Shown one piece after another: positions 1 to 8,135 of a stretch of DNA of 64,000 bases (positions within the stretch are counted from its first letter, which is position 1; every line of letters starts with the position of its first letter). This DNA is from Thiotrichales bacterium. GTDB lineage: Bacteria > Pseudomonadota > Gammaproteobacteria > HK1. Made by a program: the position numbers and the translations under genes. The DNA is taken from positions 11,843 through 75,842 of the forward strand of contig JAPOSC010000051.1 of assembly GCA_026709935.1 (NCBI GenBank), read 5' to 3'. The notes beneath the pieces were generated by a model, which searched no databases, was not told where the DNA came from, and saw only the letters and a list, made by a program, of their open reading frames with translations.

Positions 1-558
1 CCACTTACAAACCCCGCCCCCCCCCCACACAACACAAATCCGGTACACACTTTCCCACCACCACCCTCTTCCAGGGTGTACGACGGCAATCGGCAATTCC
101 CCCCCCCCCCCCCCCCCGAGGGGCTGTTGTCGATGGCGAAGCGATTCCGGCAGTTTCAGGTGGAAGACAGGGTAGTACGGCAGTTTTGTCTTGCGCCGTT
201 GCAGCCTGACGACATCGAATTGGTTGGCCTTTCCTTCGAGCGCATTGAGTATGTCGGGAAGATCCGGGTGCAATCTGGCGTCATCCTCAAAAATGGCCGC
301 CATGTCGTCGGCGCTCTCGACCAACGAGCGCAGAACAGCCCAATGACTCAGCAGACAAGCGATGGTCGCATCGTCCATTGGCAACATCCCCCGGCGCCAG
401 CGGGTCTCTTGATCGATGAGTTGCCGAGTACCGTCATTTAGGTCAAGCCGACTGACTGCCGACCAGAGCTCATAGTCGACTCCGATCTTCCGGAATTCAC
501 ACTGAATTGCTTCACGCCGCTCCCGCGCCAGCGGCAGGTTGATGACGATGCAACGCAT
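1..558 (-). CDS. Glycosyltransferase family 25 (LPS biosynthesis), truncated at the window edge
   Basis: The frame opens at ATG 558 and runs without a stop to base 1, so no 3' end is visible. The first ~146 residues are convincing: start MRCIVINLPLARERREAI, then LSHWAVLRSLVE and the acidic motif AAIFEDDARL, which match the GT25 pattern (INL..s..R; LSH; EDDa). GT25 enzymes add sugars, often galactose, to lipooligosaccharide at the inner membrane. From base 117 downward the frame enters a 19-base G run (read on this strand) and then glycine/tryptophan-rich sequence unlike any GT25, so the C-terminal third is missing or corrupted. It is divergent from waaA, which fits an LPS core locus. Family call is firm; acceptor and sugar are unknown. 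Confidence 0.75.
   Translation of the reverse strand, partial: MRCIVINLPLARERREAIQCEFRKIGVDYELWSAVSRLDLNDGTRQLIDQETRWRRGMLPMDDATIACLLSHWAVLRSLVESADDMAAIFEDDARLHPDLPDILNALEGKANQFDVVRLQRRKTKLPYYPVFHLKLPESLRHRQQPLGGGGGGELPIAVVHPGRGWWWESVYRICVVWGGGGVCKW
99..117. repeat. Homopolymer C tract (19 bases)
   Basis: Nineteen consecutive C (G on the coding strand of the GT25 gene) interrupt that gene. A second C-rich stretch lies at 12-26. Such tracts can be phase-variation sites in LPS genes, but the position at the extreme end of the window and the low-complexity sequence around it make an assembly or sequencing artefact more likely. Confidence 0.9.
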
Positions 559-993
559 GCACGAAACTCCTCTCCACTCGCATACCGGCGCGCAGAAAGG
601 AGCGCCGGATCATGCCTACTGGCAGGTTTGGCGTGCAAGGCCCTGCCTGTTCATCCAGCTTGGGGAACTACCCCTGCCGTAGGATTAAGCTGGAACTACC
701 CCTTACCGCGAGGTTAGACTGCTGCATTAAGATGGACCAGCGACAGGCCACGCGCCAGATGATACGGGAAACGCTGGGTACGCGCAGCGGTAACGGCGAA
801 AGAGGTTTGACGGATTAAATGGTGTCCTGATAGTCAGCCGAGACCAGCGACTTGATCGGGCGCTGTCGGAATGCCAGAGATGGGATTGATCGTTTATTGC
901 GACGTGTCGGCATTCGAATTGCGAGTATGTGATCCTCCACCGTCGCCACTCCGCCGAACAGCAGGATGAGTCCAAGGGTAAGGTCGATACTGA
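559..993. other. Divergent intergenic region between the GT25 gene and waaA
   Basis: This 435-base region separates the two divergent LPS genes and must hold both promoters. I see no credible gene in it. It contains the direct repeats at 664-716. The part from about 730 to 990 shows no pattern I can name. Confidence 0.5.
664..716. repeat. Two tandem 28-base-spaced copies of GGAACTACCCCT
   Basis: The 12-mer GGAACTACCCCT occurs at 664-675 and again at 692-703. Each copy is followed by a related tail (GCCGTAGGATTA and TACCGCGAGGTTA). The core TACCCCT matches the NarL-type heptamer consensus TACYYMT. The position between divergent LPS genes suggests operator sites for a response regulator of the NarL/FixJ family; this is inference from motif and place only. 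Confidence 0.5.
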
Positions 994-2274
994 ATGAGGT
1001 TACTGTACACAGTCGTGCTGTGTCTTGTCGTCCCACTCATCGTGGCACGGCTCATGTCGCGGGGGTTCCGGGAACGCGCCTATCGGGATCGTATCAGCGA
1101 ACGCTTCGGACTAGGCACACACATTGGGTCCAGGCGAGGATGCCTATGGGTTCACGCGGCATCGGTTGGTGAGGTCCAGGCTGCAACGCCGATCGTCAGA
1201 GCACTTGAGTCCCGCTATCCCGGTGAGACGATCCTCGTCACAACGACGACTCCGACCGGCGCACAGCGGGCAGTGGAGACCTTCGGGGACTCGGTCGTCC
1301 ATCGCTACCTGCCTTTCGATTTACCCTGGACGATGGCAAGATATCTTGATCGGGTTAAGCCTCGGGTGGCGATCATCATGGAAACCGAGATCTGGCCCAA
1401 CTTGATGGCGCTTTGCCGCGCCCGCGAAGTGCCGGTCGTGTTGGCCAATGCCCGTCTTTCCGAGCGCTCCGCATCACGCTACCGCATGTTTCGCCGCCTT
1501 TACACACCGGTCTTCAGGGGAGTGGCGGCGGTCGCAGCACAAAGCGACAAGGATGCAATCCGACTGGCGTCCATAGGCGCGCCCCAGGAGTGCATCGACG
1601 TGACCGGAAACACGAAATTCGACGTCCCGATCCCGACCGGTCTGCGCGAGAACGCCGCTGCCCTTCGACGTACATGGGGAGCGACGCGGAGAGTCTGGAT
1701 AGCGGCGAGCACGCACCAGGGTGAGGAATCACAGATCCTCGCCGCTTTCGAGCAAGTGCACAACCGATTGCCTGAGAGCCTGTTGATCCTCGTACCCCGA
1801 CATCCTGAACGCTTCCCGGAGGCCGAGGCGCTCGCTCGCCGATGCGGGCTCATATCAGTTCTGCGATCTCAGCGAACCACCGATTGCACGAAAGCACAAG
1901 TCTACATCGGTGACACGATGGGCGAGCTACTCCTGCTTTACGCTGCTGCGGACGTAGCCTTCGTAGGTGGTTCGCTCGTCGAGATCGGCGGACACAACGT
2001 GCTTGAGCCGGCAGCCCTCGGAGTACCCGTATTTTTCGGGCCGCACCATTTCAACTTCGCCGAGATCAGCCGCCAGTTGGTCGAAGCGGGAGGCGCGGAG
2101 ATCATCATTGATACTGCACACCTTGCCCGATCCGTCATACGGCACTTGGAAGACGAAGACTTGCGCAGCAACGCAGGCGAGAAGGGGCGCGCTTTCGTGA
2201 AAAGTGGCCGTGGCGCGTGGGAGCGAGTGATCGCGATGATTACTCCTCACGTGGAAGGCCATGTCACTGATTGA
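994..2274 (+). CDS. waaA: 3-deoxy-D-manno-octulosonic acid transferase (Kdo transferase)
   Basis: WaaA transfers Kdo from CMP-Kdo to lipid IVA at the cytoplasmic face of the inner membrane. The 426-residue product has the usual family length. An N-terminal membrane anchor (about 1-20) is followed by the GT30 signature HAASVGE ending in the putative catalytic Glu60, ETEIWPN at 130-136, and the C-terminal GGHNVLEPAA near 332 that belongs to the nucleotide-sugar domain. The ATG at 994 has an AAGG about 11 bases upstream. It stands at the head of an LPS core locus with kdkA in the same region; kdsB and lpxK, which supply its substrates, lie at 57.7-59.5 kb. Whether it adds one or two Kdo cannot be read from sequence, though the nearby Kdo kinase favours one. 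Confidence 0.96.
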   Translation: MRLLYTVVLCLVVPLIVARLMSRGFRERAYRDRISERFGLGTHIGSRRGCLWVHAASVGEVQAATPIVRALESRYPGETILVTTTTPTGAQRAVETFGDSVVHRYLPFDLPWTMARYLDRVKPRVAIIMETEIWPNLMALCRAREVPVVLANARLSERSASRYRMFRRLYTPVFRGVAAVAAQSDKDAIRLASIGAPQECIDVTGNTKFDVPIPTGLRENAAALRRTWGATRRVWIAASTHQGEESQILAAFEQVHNRLPESLLILVPRHPERFPEAEALARRCGLISVLRSQRTTDCTKAQVYIGDTMGELLLLYAAADVAFVGGSLVEIGGHNVLEPAALGVPVFFGPHHFNFAEISRQLVEAGGAEIIIDTAHLARSVIRHLEDEDLRSNAGEKGRAFVKSGRGAWERVIAMITPHVEGHVTD

Positions 2275-2468
2275 GATCGTCATCCTGGCGCGTGTCGGGC
2301 GGACTACGCTTCTCGTCCTATCAGATATTTTTATCTTGTCAAATTAAATGCAGAAGCTGTTTCTTGTGGAAACTATACGGTAGTGTAAAATATTTTCTTA
2401 TCCATATGGAATTATATTATATCCCTTATTATTTATAACATGAGCACAGTCACTAAGAGATAAATCTT

Positions 2469-3065
2469 ATGAAATTTTTAAAAACACATACCTCTTTATC
2501 CATGCGACAATCGGATACGCATAACGCTTGCTACTATCAGGATCTGCATGATACATCCGAAGCATACCAATATAATAACTGGTTGATTGGAGAAAAATTA
2601 CTTCAGGAAATGATTTTTGGGAAAACTATCATCGAAATAGGATGCGGAAACGGATATTTTTTAAGAGAAGCATCCAAGATCGCAAAGAGCGTTCACGGCA
2701 TTGATTGGGCGATCAGTCCATGTATGGACAATTTGCCTCCGAATGTGACTTTTACCCAGATCGATTTGTTGCTAGAATCGATTCCAAAAGCAGATGTTCT
2801 TTGCTCGGGCGATGTCCTGGAGCATTTCCCGGAAGCGTCATTGAATATGCTAATCGAGCGAATATTGACTGCCGCGCCGATTCAGTATCACGTCATAGCG
2901 TGCTTTGATGACAACCACAGTCACTTGACAATCAAGAAACCGGATTGGTGGTTACGCAAGTTTCAGGAGATAGGGAACCGGAAATTCCATTGCGAATCGC
3001 GCTACAGGAAACGCAGACGCATATTTGGACGTAACAAGCAGATTGCAGTAATCTACTCCCCTTGA
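2469..3065 (+). CDS. Class I SAM-dependent methyltransferase
   Basis: A 198-residue protein with the Rossmann methyltransferase motif I, EIGCGNGYF, at residues 56-64, the acidic residue ending the second strand (Asp79 in HGIDW), and a motif IV-like stretch ADVLCSGDVLEHF near 108-120. The C-terminus is short and basic. It opens the AT-rich island after waaA and is co-directional with the glycosyltransferases that follow, so a sugar or glycolipid O-methyltransferase is likely; the substrate cannot be read from sequence. Codon use is AT-rich compared with flanking genes, a sign of horizontal acquisition. Confidence 0.75.
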   Translation: MKFLKTHTSLSMRQSDTHNACYYQDLHDTSEAYQYNNWLIGEKLLQEMIFGKTIIEIGCGNGYFLREASKIAKSVHGIDWAISPCMDNLPPNVTFTQIDLLLESIPKADVLCSGDVLEHFPEASLNMLIERILTAAPIQYHVIACFDDNHSHLTIKKPDWWLRKFQEIGNRKFHCESRYRKRRRIFGRNKQIAVIYSP

Positions 3066-3125
3066 AGAAGCACTACCAGTAATATTGAATGAATCCATTC
3101 TCTCATCAACACGTAGTATATAGAT

Positions 3126-3830
3126 ATGAAAATCGAAGATATCACGCTCGTGATTACTTCATGCAATCGCTTCGATCTTCTAGAGAGGACGATTCAGTCC
3201 ATGGAACCATGGATTCACGAATTGCCCTATAAGATAATCGTAGAAGATAGTAACTCTCAACCGGAATTATTCAACCGTCTTCGCACATTAGATTTCCGAA
3301 TTATCATTAATGGGCGCCGACTCGGGCAATTGCCATCGATCGATCGTGCATACGAACAATTAAAGACAGAATTCATCTTTCACTGCGAAGATGATTGGGA
3401 ATTTTCGAGAAGACCGAATATGGAGGCCGCACGCCAAATACTGAAAGAAGGAATTGATGATGAGGGCAAGTTCTCTGTGGTCTGTTTTCGTGAGACAACT
3501 GGCACCAAACACAGTCGGAAAGGTTTGTTCAGGGATCGCACCGTACAAGGTTCTCTCTTTCGATATTCGTTCGATCACAAGTACCCTTTCAACTACTTCT
3601 CCTTCAATCCAGGAATGCTGAGACGTGATTTTTATGAACGCTACGGACCGTGGAGCAAATTCAAGAACGAGCGGAGCATTGCGCAGGCGATAATGAGAGA
3701 AAGGCGCTGCATTGCTAGGGAGCTTCCGGGTATCGTAAGACATATCGGAAAGGGACGCAGTCGAGTCCGCCCCAGCAAGTGGAAATGGATCAGAGAGCTC
3801 GCAAAAAATTGGCTCGTATCTAAAATATAA
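3126..3830 (+). CDS. GT-A type glycosyltransferase (GT2-like)
   Basis: The 234-residue product begins with a typical GT-A beta strand and nucleotide-binding loop (ITLVITSCNRFDLLERTI) and has the acidic metal-binding motif CEDDWEF at 87-93, where GT2 enzymes carry DXD. It has no membrane segment, so it should act in the cytosol on a nucleotide sugar and an LPS or capsule acceptor. At 234 residues it is shorter than many GT2 enzymes but covers the catalytic domain. It lies 60 bases after the methyltransferase, in the same AT-rich block. The sugar is unknown. Confidence 0.72.
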   Translation: MKIEDITLVITSCNRFDLLERTIQSMEPWIHELPYKIIVEDSNSQPELFNRLRTLDFRIIINGRRLGQLPSIDRAYEQLKTEFIFHCEDDWEFSRRPNMEAARQILKEGIDDEGKFSVVCFRETTGTKHSRKGLFRDRTVQGSLFRYSFDHKYPFNYFSFNPGMLRRDFYERYGPWSKFKNERSIAQAIMRERRCIARELPGIVRHIGKGRSRVRPSKWKWIRELAKNWLVSKI

Positions 3831-3867
3831 AACTAAAATCTTTATTATTTATTTGAGGAAATGCACT

Positions 3868-4983
3868 GTGAAAAATCCATATTTTTTTCGAAAGATTTTT
3901 TTAATATACAAACGTTTTCGAAATAAGTTACTCGCAGATTTGATTTATCAAAAAATTCTTTCTAACACCGACAAGGAATTGATTCTTGGATTTTATATAA
4001 GTCAACGCAAAAGTTTAGTTTCGTGCGCAATTTCACCAGATGCTATTCACATCCGAATTAACTTTCTCCGAAAGATTCATGGCTGGAATTCTATAGAAGT
4101 AGAATCATTTATTAAGAATATCGCAAACCTATCTCAAAAAAGTAAAAAAACCACGCATGTTATTGTATGGGGAAATCGAGATCGAATACATAATCTAGAA
4201 ATTCTCACGAAATTTTTTCCAAAAATAATTAGAATTGAAGATGGATTATTATATATACCAAAATATAAGAAAAAGAAAACATCTTTTATAGTTAACTATC
4301 ATGGCATATATTTTGATGGTCGTCAACCAAGTGATTTAGAATTATCACTTAATACATTATCTCCAGGATATGCAATTTATTACAAAAATGCTCAGAGATT
4401 TTTGAATTATATTATTTCTAATAAAATGACAAAATATCGTCATTATGATAGAGAAAAAATATTAATTGATCCTGCAGGATTACTAATCATTGGACAAGTA
4501 AATGAAGATCAAGCAATTATATCAACAACGACAATAGGGAAAACTAACTTTGATCTAATTTCATTTATTATAAAATCCCAAGCTATTCCTAATGCTACAA
4601 CTTTTTACTATAAACCACATCCAAGAAATAAGGAAAACAGGAAAGAAATTGCGCGCATAATTTCAAATTTTCCTGATATAGTTATTTTAGATTCAAAAAT
4701 AAATATTCACACTCTTTTTGCTCAGAAACCACTTGTCGCAACAATGACTTCTGGTGCGGGATTAGAGGCTGCACTACATGGATGTACTGTGTATTGCTTC
4801 GGAATTTCATTTTATTCTAATTGGGGATTTACGATTGATTATTTTGATTGCCCACGAAGAAAAAATAAAATTTCTGCTGAGGACTTAGCAGTGTTTTTAT
4901 GGATGGAATTTACTGTCTATATTAATCCAGTATCACGTAGAATTATCAAGCCGCAAGATGCATTTAAAATAAATATAAATTAA
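3868..4983 (+). CDS. KpsC-like capsular polysaccharide / beta-Kdo transferase-type protein
   Basis: The protein resembles KpsC-family domains: IRIEDGLL (about 121-128), HGIYFDGRQPSDLE (about 145-158), LIIGQVNEDQ, YYKPHPRN (about 247-254) and SGAGLEAALHG (about 295-305). In KpsC these domains build the poly-Kdo linker of group 2 capsules. Only one domain is present here, against two in full KpsC. I start at GTG 3868 because GAGGA at 3855-3859 sits 8 bases upstream; a TTG at 3853 would add five residues but overlaps that site. Base composition is extremely AT-rich for this genome. No kpsDEMT or kpsS partners are in view, so it may act on LPS Kdo instead; that is inference. Confidence 0.68.
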   Translation: MKNPYFFRKIFLIYKRFRNKLLADLIYQKILSNTDKELILGFYISQRKSLVSCAISPDAIHIRINFLRKIHGWNSIEVESFIKNIANLSQKSKKTTHVIVWGNRDRIHNLEILTKFFPKIIRIEDGLLYIPKYKKKKTSFIVNYHGIYFDGRQPSDLELSLNTLSPGYAIYYKNAQRFLNYIISNKMTKYRHYDREKILIDPAGLLIIGQVNEDQAIISTTTIGKTNFDLISFIIKSQAIPNATTFYYKPHPRNKENRKEIARIISNFPDIVILDSKINIHTLFAQKPLVATMTSGAGLEAALHGCTVYCFGISFYSNWGFTIDYFDCPRRKNKISAEDLAVFLWMEFTVYINPVSRRIIKPQDAFKININ

Positions 4984-5026
4984 TAAAAAATAGACGATTA
5001 AATTTTTATTAAAAACTCTCATATCT

Positions 5027-5932
5027 GTGAATACAAGAATAATGCAGCAACTCGGAGAACTTTTAGAGATATTCTTCTTACGCTTTGTCGCAAGTAGGAT
5101 ACTGCCTGTGTCATGGTTTCGTCGCATTGATCCGGCCACAATCGCGAAAGCCAAACGGCGAGGACGGCTACATCTTCAGATCGTTAGCCATTGCTGGCGC
5201 TACGCTCATTTCTTGATCTATCAACTTAGCTCTCTGATTCTACACCACAGTGCCAAGCTCGATCTCACGGTGACAATATACTACTGCCCCGAGGATGAAT
5301 CGACTCTGAGAGTACTGCGCTTCTTCGGCGAAATGAAGCAACCGGGTCTTACTTGGGATTGGCGTGCACTGCCGAAGGAGCAACTTTTTCGTCGCGGGAT
5401 CGGCAGAAACTTGGCAGCGAAGAGCACCACCGCTGACTGGGTGTGGTTCACCGATGTAGACATCATCTTTCAGGACAAGTGCCTCGACGTCTTGGCAGAT
5501 CTTCTGCAGGGACGCGACGATGTGCTTCTCTATCCTACGATGACGCGCGCTACCAAGCTCCTTCCGGAAGACGACGATATTCTTTCGCGAGGCCGCGGAG
5601 CTCCGACGATCATCAGTCTCCCACTACAGGCATTTCCACTCCACATGGGACCAGCCTCCAGGGCAACCGGACCCCACCAGATAATGCATGGGGACGTTGC
5701 GCGGGAGTGCGGATACTGTGACGGATCGCGCGTCTTCCAAAAACCCGCGAAGCATTGGCGCAAGTGCTACGAGGATTCCGCATTCCGTTGGTTGATCGGT
5801 AGCCACGGTGTGCCGATCGATCTGCCGGGAGTTTGCCGGATTCGACACAGCGCCAAGGGCCGATACAGGCAAGGGGCATTCAGCGCAGTCCTACGCGCTT
5901 CCGTGCGGAAACTTCAAGATCGATATATGTGA
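5027..5932 (+). CDS. Glycosyltransferase, GT2/GT-A fold
   Basis: A 301-residue protein with the arrangement GRNLAAKSTTADWVWFTDVD, in which the TDVDIIF motif near 141-147 is a DXD metal site, and a C-terminal part with DLPGVCRIRHSAKGRY typical of galactosyl-type GT-A enzymes. GTG 5027 is the longest start; ATG 5042 is in frame and equally possible, and neither has a clear ribosome site. Its base composition is closer to the genome average than that of the preceding gene, so the AT-rich island ends around 5030. It converges on kdkA with only 33 bases between them. Acceptor and sugar unknown. Confidence 0.68.
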   Translation: MNTRIMQQLGELLEIFFLRFVASRILPVSWFRRIDPATIAKAKRRGRLHLQIVSHCWRYAHFLIYQLSSLILHHSAKLDLTVTIYYCPEDESTLRVLRFFGEMKQPGLTWDWRALPKEQLFRRGIGRNLAAKSTTADWVWFTDVDIIFQDKCLDVLADLLQGRDDVLLYPTMTRATKLLPEDDDILSRGRGAPTIISLPLQAFPLHMGPASRATGPHQIMHGDVARECGYCDGSRVFQKPAKHWRKCYEDSAFRWLIGSHGVPIDLPGVCRIRHSAKGRYRQGAFSAVLRASVRKLQDRYM

Positions 5933-5965
5933 TCATCGCAATCTCCAAGCGCTTGCAATGGAGTC

Positions 5966-6724
5966 TCACGCCCCACTACGGTAAGCGTCCAGCAGGGCAC
6001 GGAAATCTGACTCTTGGCAGCACAGACTGGGTTCCAGCCGACGCTGCTTATCCAGAGAGCGCCACAAGCGGAGGATACCACGTTCTCTCCAACCGCGCCC
6101 GCGACGAAAGCGCGCCCGATCGAAGTCGACGAGATGAAATTGCCCCCTGTCGTCCATCAGTACGTTACTCGCGTTGAGATCAGGATGCCAAACCTCATTG
6201 TCGTGGAATTGGCGCAAGGTCACGCCCAGCCGCCTCCACTCCGATTCGCTCAGTTTCCTCTGCAACAGAAGACGGTGCAGCGCAGTGCAGTTTGGAATTC
6301 GCAACGTCATGAGATCGGCTCGGTAGAAGCCGAGGCCGGATTGGATGATTCGCCACGCAGCCGGTGCGGGTACTGGTAATCCACGTGCGCGCATCCCGCA
6401 GAGCATTCTCCACTCGCATGCCGGGCGGCTGCGGACGCGCGACACCCCGAAGTAGCTGTCGTAGTTGAGGCGCGAAACCGCGCCTCCACGCCGATAATGA
6501 CGCAGAACGAAGACTTTATCCTGGTAAGCAAACGACCATCCCACGCCTCGTAGACCCTGCTCGGCGACAAGCAACAAACCCTCCGCCTCAAGATACTCAG
6601 GATCGAAGAGGGTTGCCGCAAAGCCGGGCAGAAGCCTCTTGTCATAGACGATGTATTGATGTCGCTCCTCAATTTCCGCTGGGAAGGGCTGATTTTCGTT
6701 CTGCCCAATTCTCCTGGATTTCAA
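5966..6724 (-). CDS. kdkA: 3-deoxy-D-manno-octulosonic acid kinase
   Basis: KdkA phosphorylates the single Kdo residue of Kdo-lipid A at O-4 using ATP. The kinase fold shows in VGWSFAYQDKVFVLRHYRRGG (split: VFVLRHYRRGG at 71-81), the catalytic HPDLNASN (H180, D182) and HLVDFDRARF with the metal-binding Asp near 200-202. The frame is open upstream to 7108, but that part overlaps another gene. I choose TTG 6724 because GAGGGA lies 6 bases before it; this gives 252 residues, close to the ~240 of known KdkA. The gene sits 22 bases after the DUF4143 ATPase gene and near waaA, its functional partner. Confidence 0.88.
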   Translation of the reverse strand: MKSRRIGQNENQPFPAEIEERHQYIVYDKRLLPGFAATLFDPEYLEAEGLLLVAEQGLRGVGWSFAYQDKVFVLRHYRRGGAVSRLNYDSYFGVSRVRSRPACEWRMLCGMRARGLPVPAPAAWRIIQSGLGFYRADLMTLRIPNCTALHRLLLQRKLSESEWRRLGVTLRQFHDNEVWHPDLNASNVLMDDRGQFHLVDFDRARFRRGRGWRERGILRLWRSLDKQRRLEPSLCCQESDFRALLDAYRSGA

Positions 6725-6746
6725 CGCGGATCCCTCTTTAGCGAAT

Positions 6747-7979
6747 TCAGGGCCAGAGCGTGTTGTCGGCGAGGGCCCGGTGCAGGCGCTCCGCTGGCCA
6801 CACGTCGATTCCGTCCTGCGTGCGGAAAGATCTCCTGCCGTCGTAGACAAGCACTCGTCGCACCATACCCGGAAGCTCGGCCACCGCACGCAGGCCCGGC
6901 AGCATTCCGGGGTGGTAGCGTGGCGCAGACTTGACCTCAAGGGCGACAAACTCGTCGGCGCGGCGCAGGAGAAAATCCACCTCGGTGCGGTTGGCGGGAT
7001 GGGGCGCCCAGTAGCGAAGATCTTCGTAGAGATCGCTCTCCTCGCCGTACGCCCGGAGCAGGTGAAACACCCAGCCTTCGAGGAGCGCCCCACGCTCCTC
7101 GGGCGCAATCGCCCCTCCGAGCTTCTTCACCGCGCGCACAAGTCCCGGATCCACCCAGTACAGCTTCGGATGGCGACGCTCGCGCACCCGTAGCTTCGCT
7201 TCGAAGGCAGGCAGGCGGCTTGCGAGCAGCGTGTCCTCCAGGATGTCGAGGTAGCCCTGCACGGTGGTGCGCGCGACCCCGCAGTCACGGGCGAGGCCGG
7301 ATATGTTCACGACCTCACCGTGAAAGAGGGCCGCAATCGGGAGAAAGCGGGCGAATCCGGGGAGATTCCGCACCAGCGCCTCGGCCCGGATCTCCTCCTT
7401 GAGGTAGAGCTGAACGTAGCTCTCGAGCACCTCGCCCGGCGCCTCGGAGGCCCACACCAGTGGAATCGTCCCCCACCGAAGCGCGGCGCCCAGGTCGAAA
7501 TCGTCACCGAGCTCCGAAGGCGTGAGTGGAAACATGGTTCTGCGCAAAGCTCGACCCGCGAGCAGGTTGACCCCGGCCGCCTTGAGCTTGCGCGCACTCG
7601 ATCCGAGCAGGGCGAACTTGAGCTGCCGTTCCTCGATAAACCGGTGCACTTCATTCAGCAGATTCGGGAGGCGCTGTATCTCGTCGACCACTACCCAGCT
7701 TCCGCGTGGAGACGAGGCAAGCTCCGCCGCGAACAGCGACGGATCCACGAGATAATCCTGATAGCGAGCCTCGTCGAGCAGATCGATGCGCAGCGCATCG
7801 GGGAATTGCCGTCGTGCCCACATACTCTTCCCGACCCCGCGCACCCCCAGGAGGAAGAAGCTCTGCCGGGGCGGGCGGGTCAGTCGAGAATAGGACTTGT
7901 TGCGCATCATATCGTCATAATACGTCGAAAATTGACGACATGATTTCATGTTTCCATCAGCAGAACGACTACTTGGCAC
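6747..7979 (-). CDS. AAA-family ATPase with DUF4143 C-terminal domain
   Basis: Residues 41-150 form an AAA ATPase: Walker A GVRGVGKS at 45-52 and Walker B WVVVDEIQ at 95-102. The middle is the DUF4143-type winged-helix region (SGLARDCGVARTTVQGYLDIL), and the C-terminus holds EVDFLLRR...ALEVKSA, a PD-(D/E)XK-like signature seen in this family. Biological role of the family is poorly defined; members are common accessory genes in bacteria and archaea. The annotated start gives 410 residues; ATG 7949 or the pair at 7910/7907 may be the true start, since the fold begins after about residue 30 and no strong ribosome site decides. It precedes kdkA but looks functionally unrelated. Confidence 0.82.
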   Translation of the reverse strand: MPSSRSADGNMKSCRQFSTYYDDMMRNKSYSRLTRPPRQSFFLLGVRGVGKSMWARRQFPDALRIDLLDEARYQDYLVDPSLFAAELASSPRGSWVVVDEIQRLPNLLNEVHRFIEERQLKFALLGSSARKLKAAGVNLLAGRALRRTMFPLTPSELGDDFDLGAALRWGTIPLVWASEAPGEVLESYVQLYLKEEIRAEALVRNLPGFARFLPIAALFHGEVVNISGLARDCGVARTTVQGYLDILEDTLLASRLPAFEAKLRVRERRHPKLYWVDPGLVRAVKKLGGAIAPEERGALLEGWVFHLLRAYGEESDLYEDLRYWAPHPANRTEVDFLLRRADEFVALEVKSAPRYHPGMLPGLRAVAELPGMVRRVLVYDGRRSFRTQDGIDVWPAERLHRALADNTLWP

Positions 7980-8135
7980 ATCAAAAGTGGCAATCGGCGC
8001 CGCGTTAGCCTCGGCGCGACGGAGAGTCTGTCACAGCCTGGCGTCGATACCAGCTTCTTTCCGTTCGTCGTCTGCGACGTAGTAAGTGACGAGATGAATC
8101 GAGGGCCGCCGTGTGGGCACGCACCAACGCCTCGA

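Noticed and set aside
815-1036. Small minus-strand frame with a hydrophobic stretch between the GT25 gene and waaA
   Set aside because: It overlaps the waaA start, has no ribosome site and no recognisable family.
4984-5026. AT-rich inverted repeat after the KpsC-like gene
   Set aside because: AATAAAAA and TTTTTATT can pair, but the stem is only A-T and is expected by chance in such AT-rich DNA.
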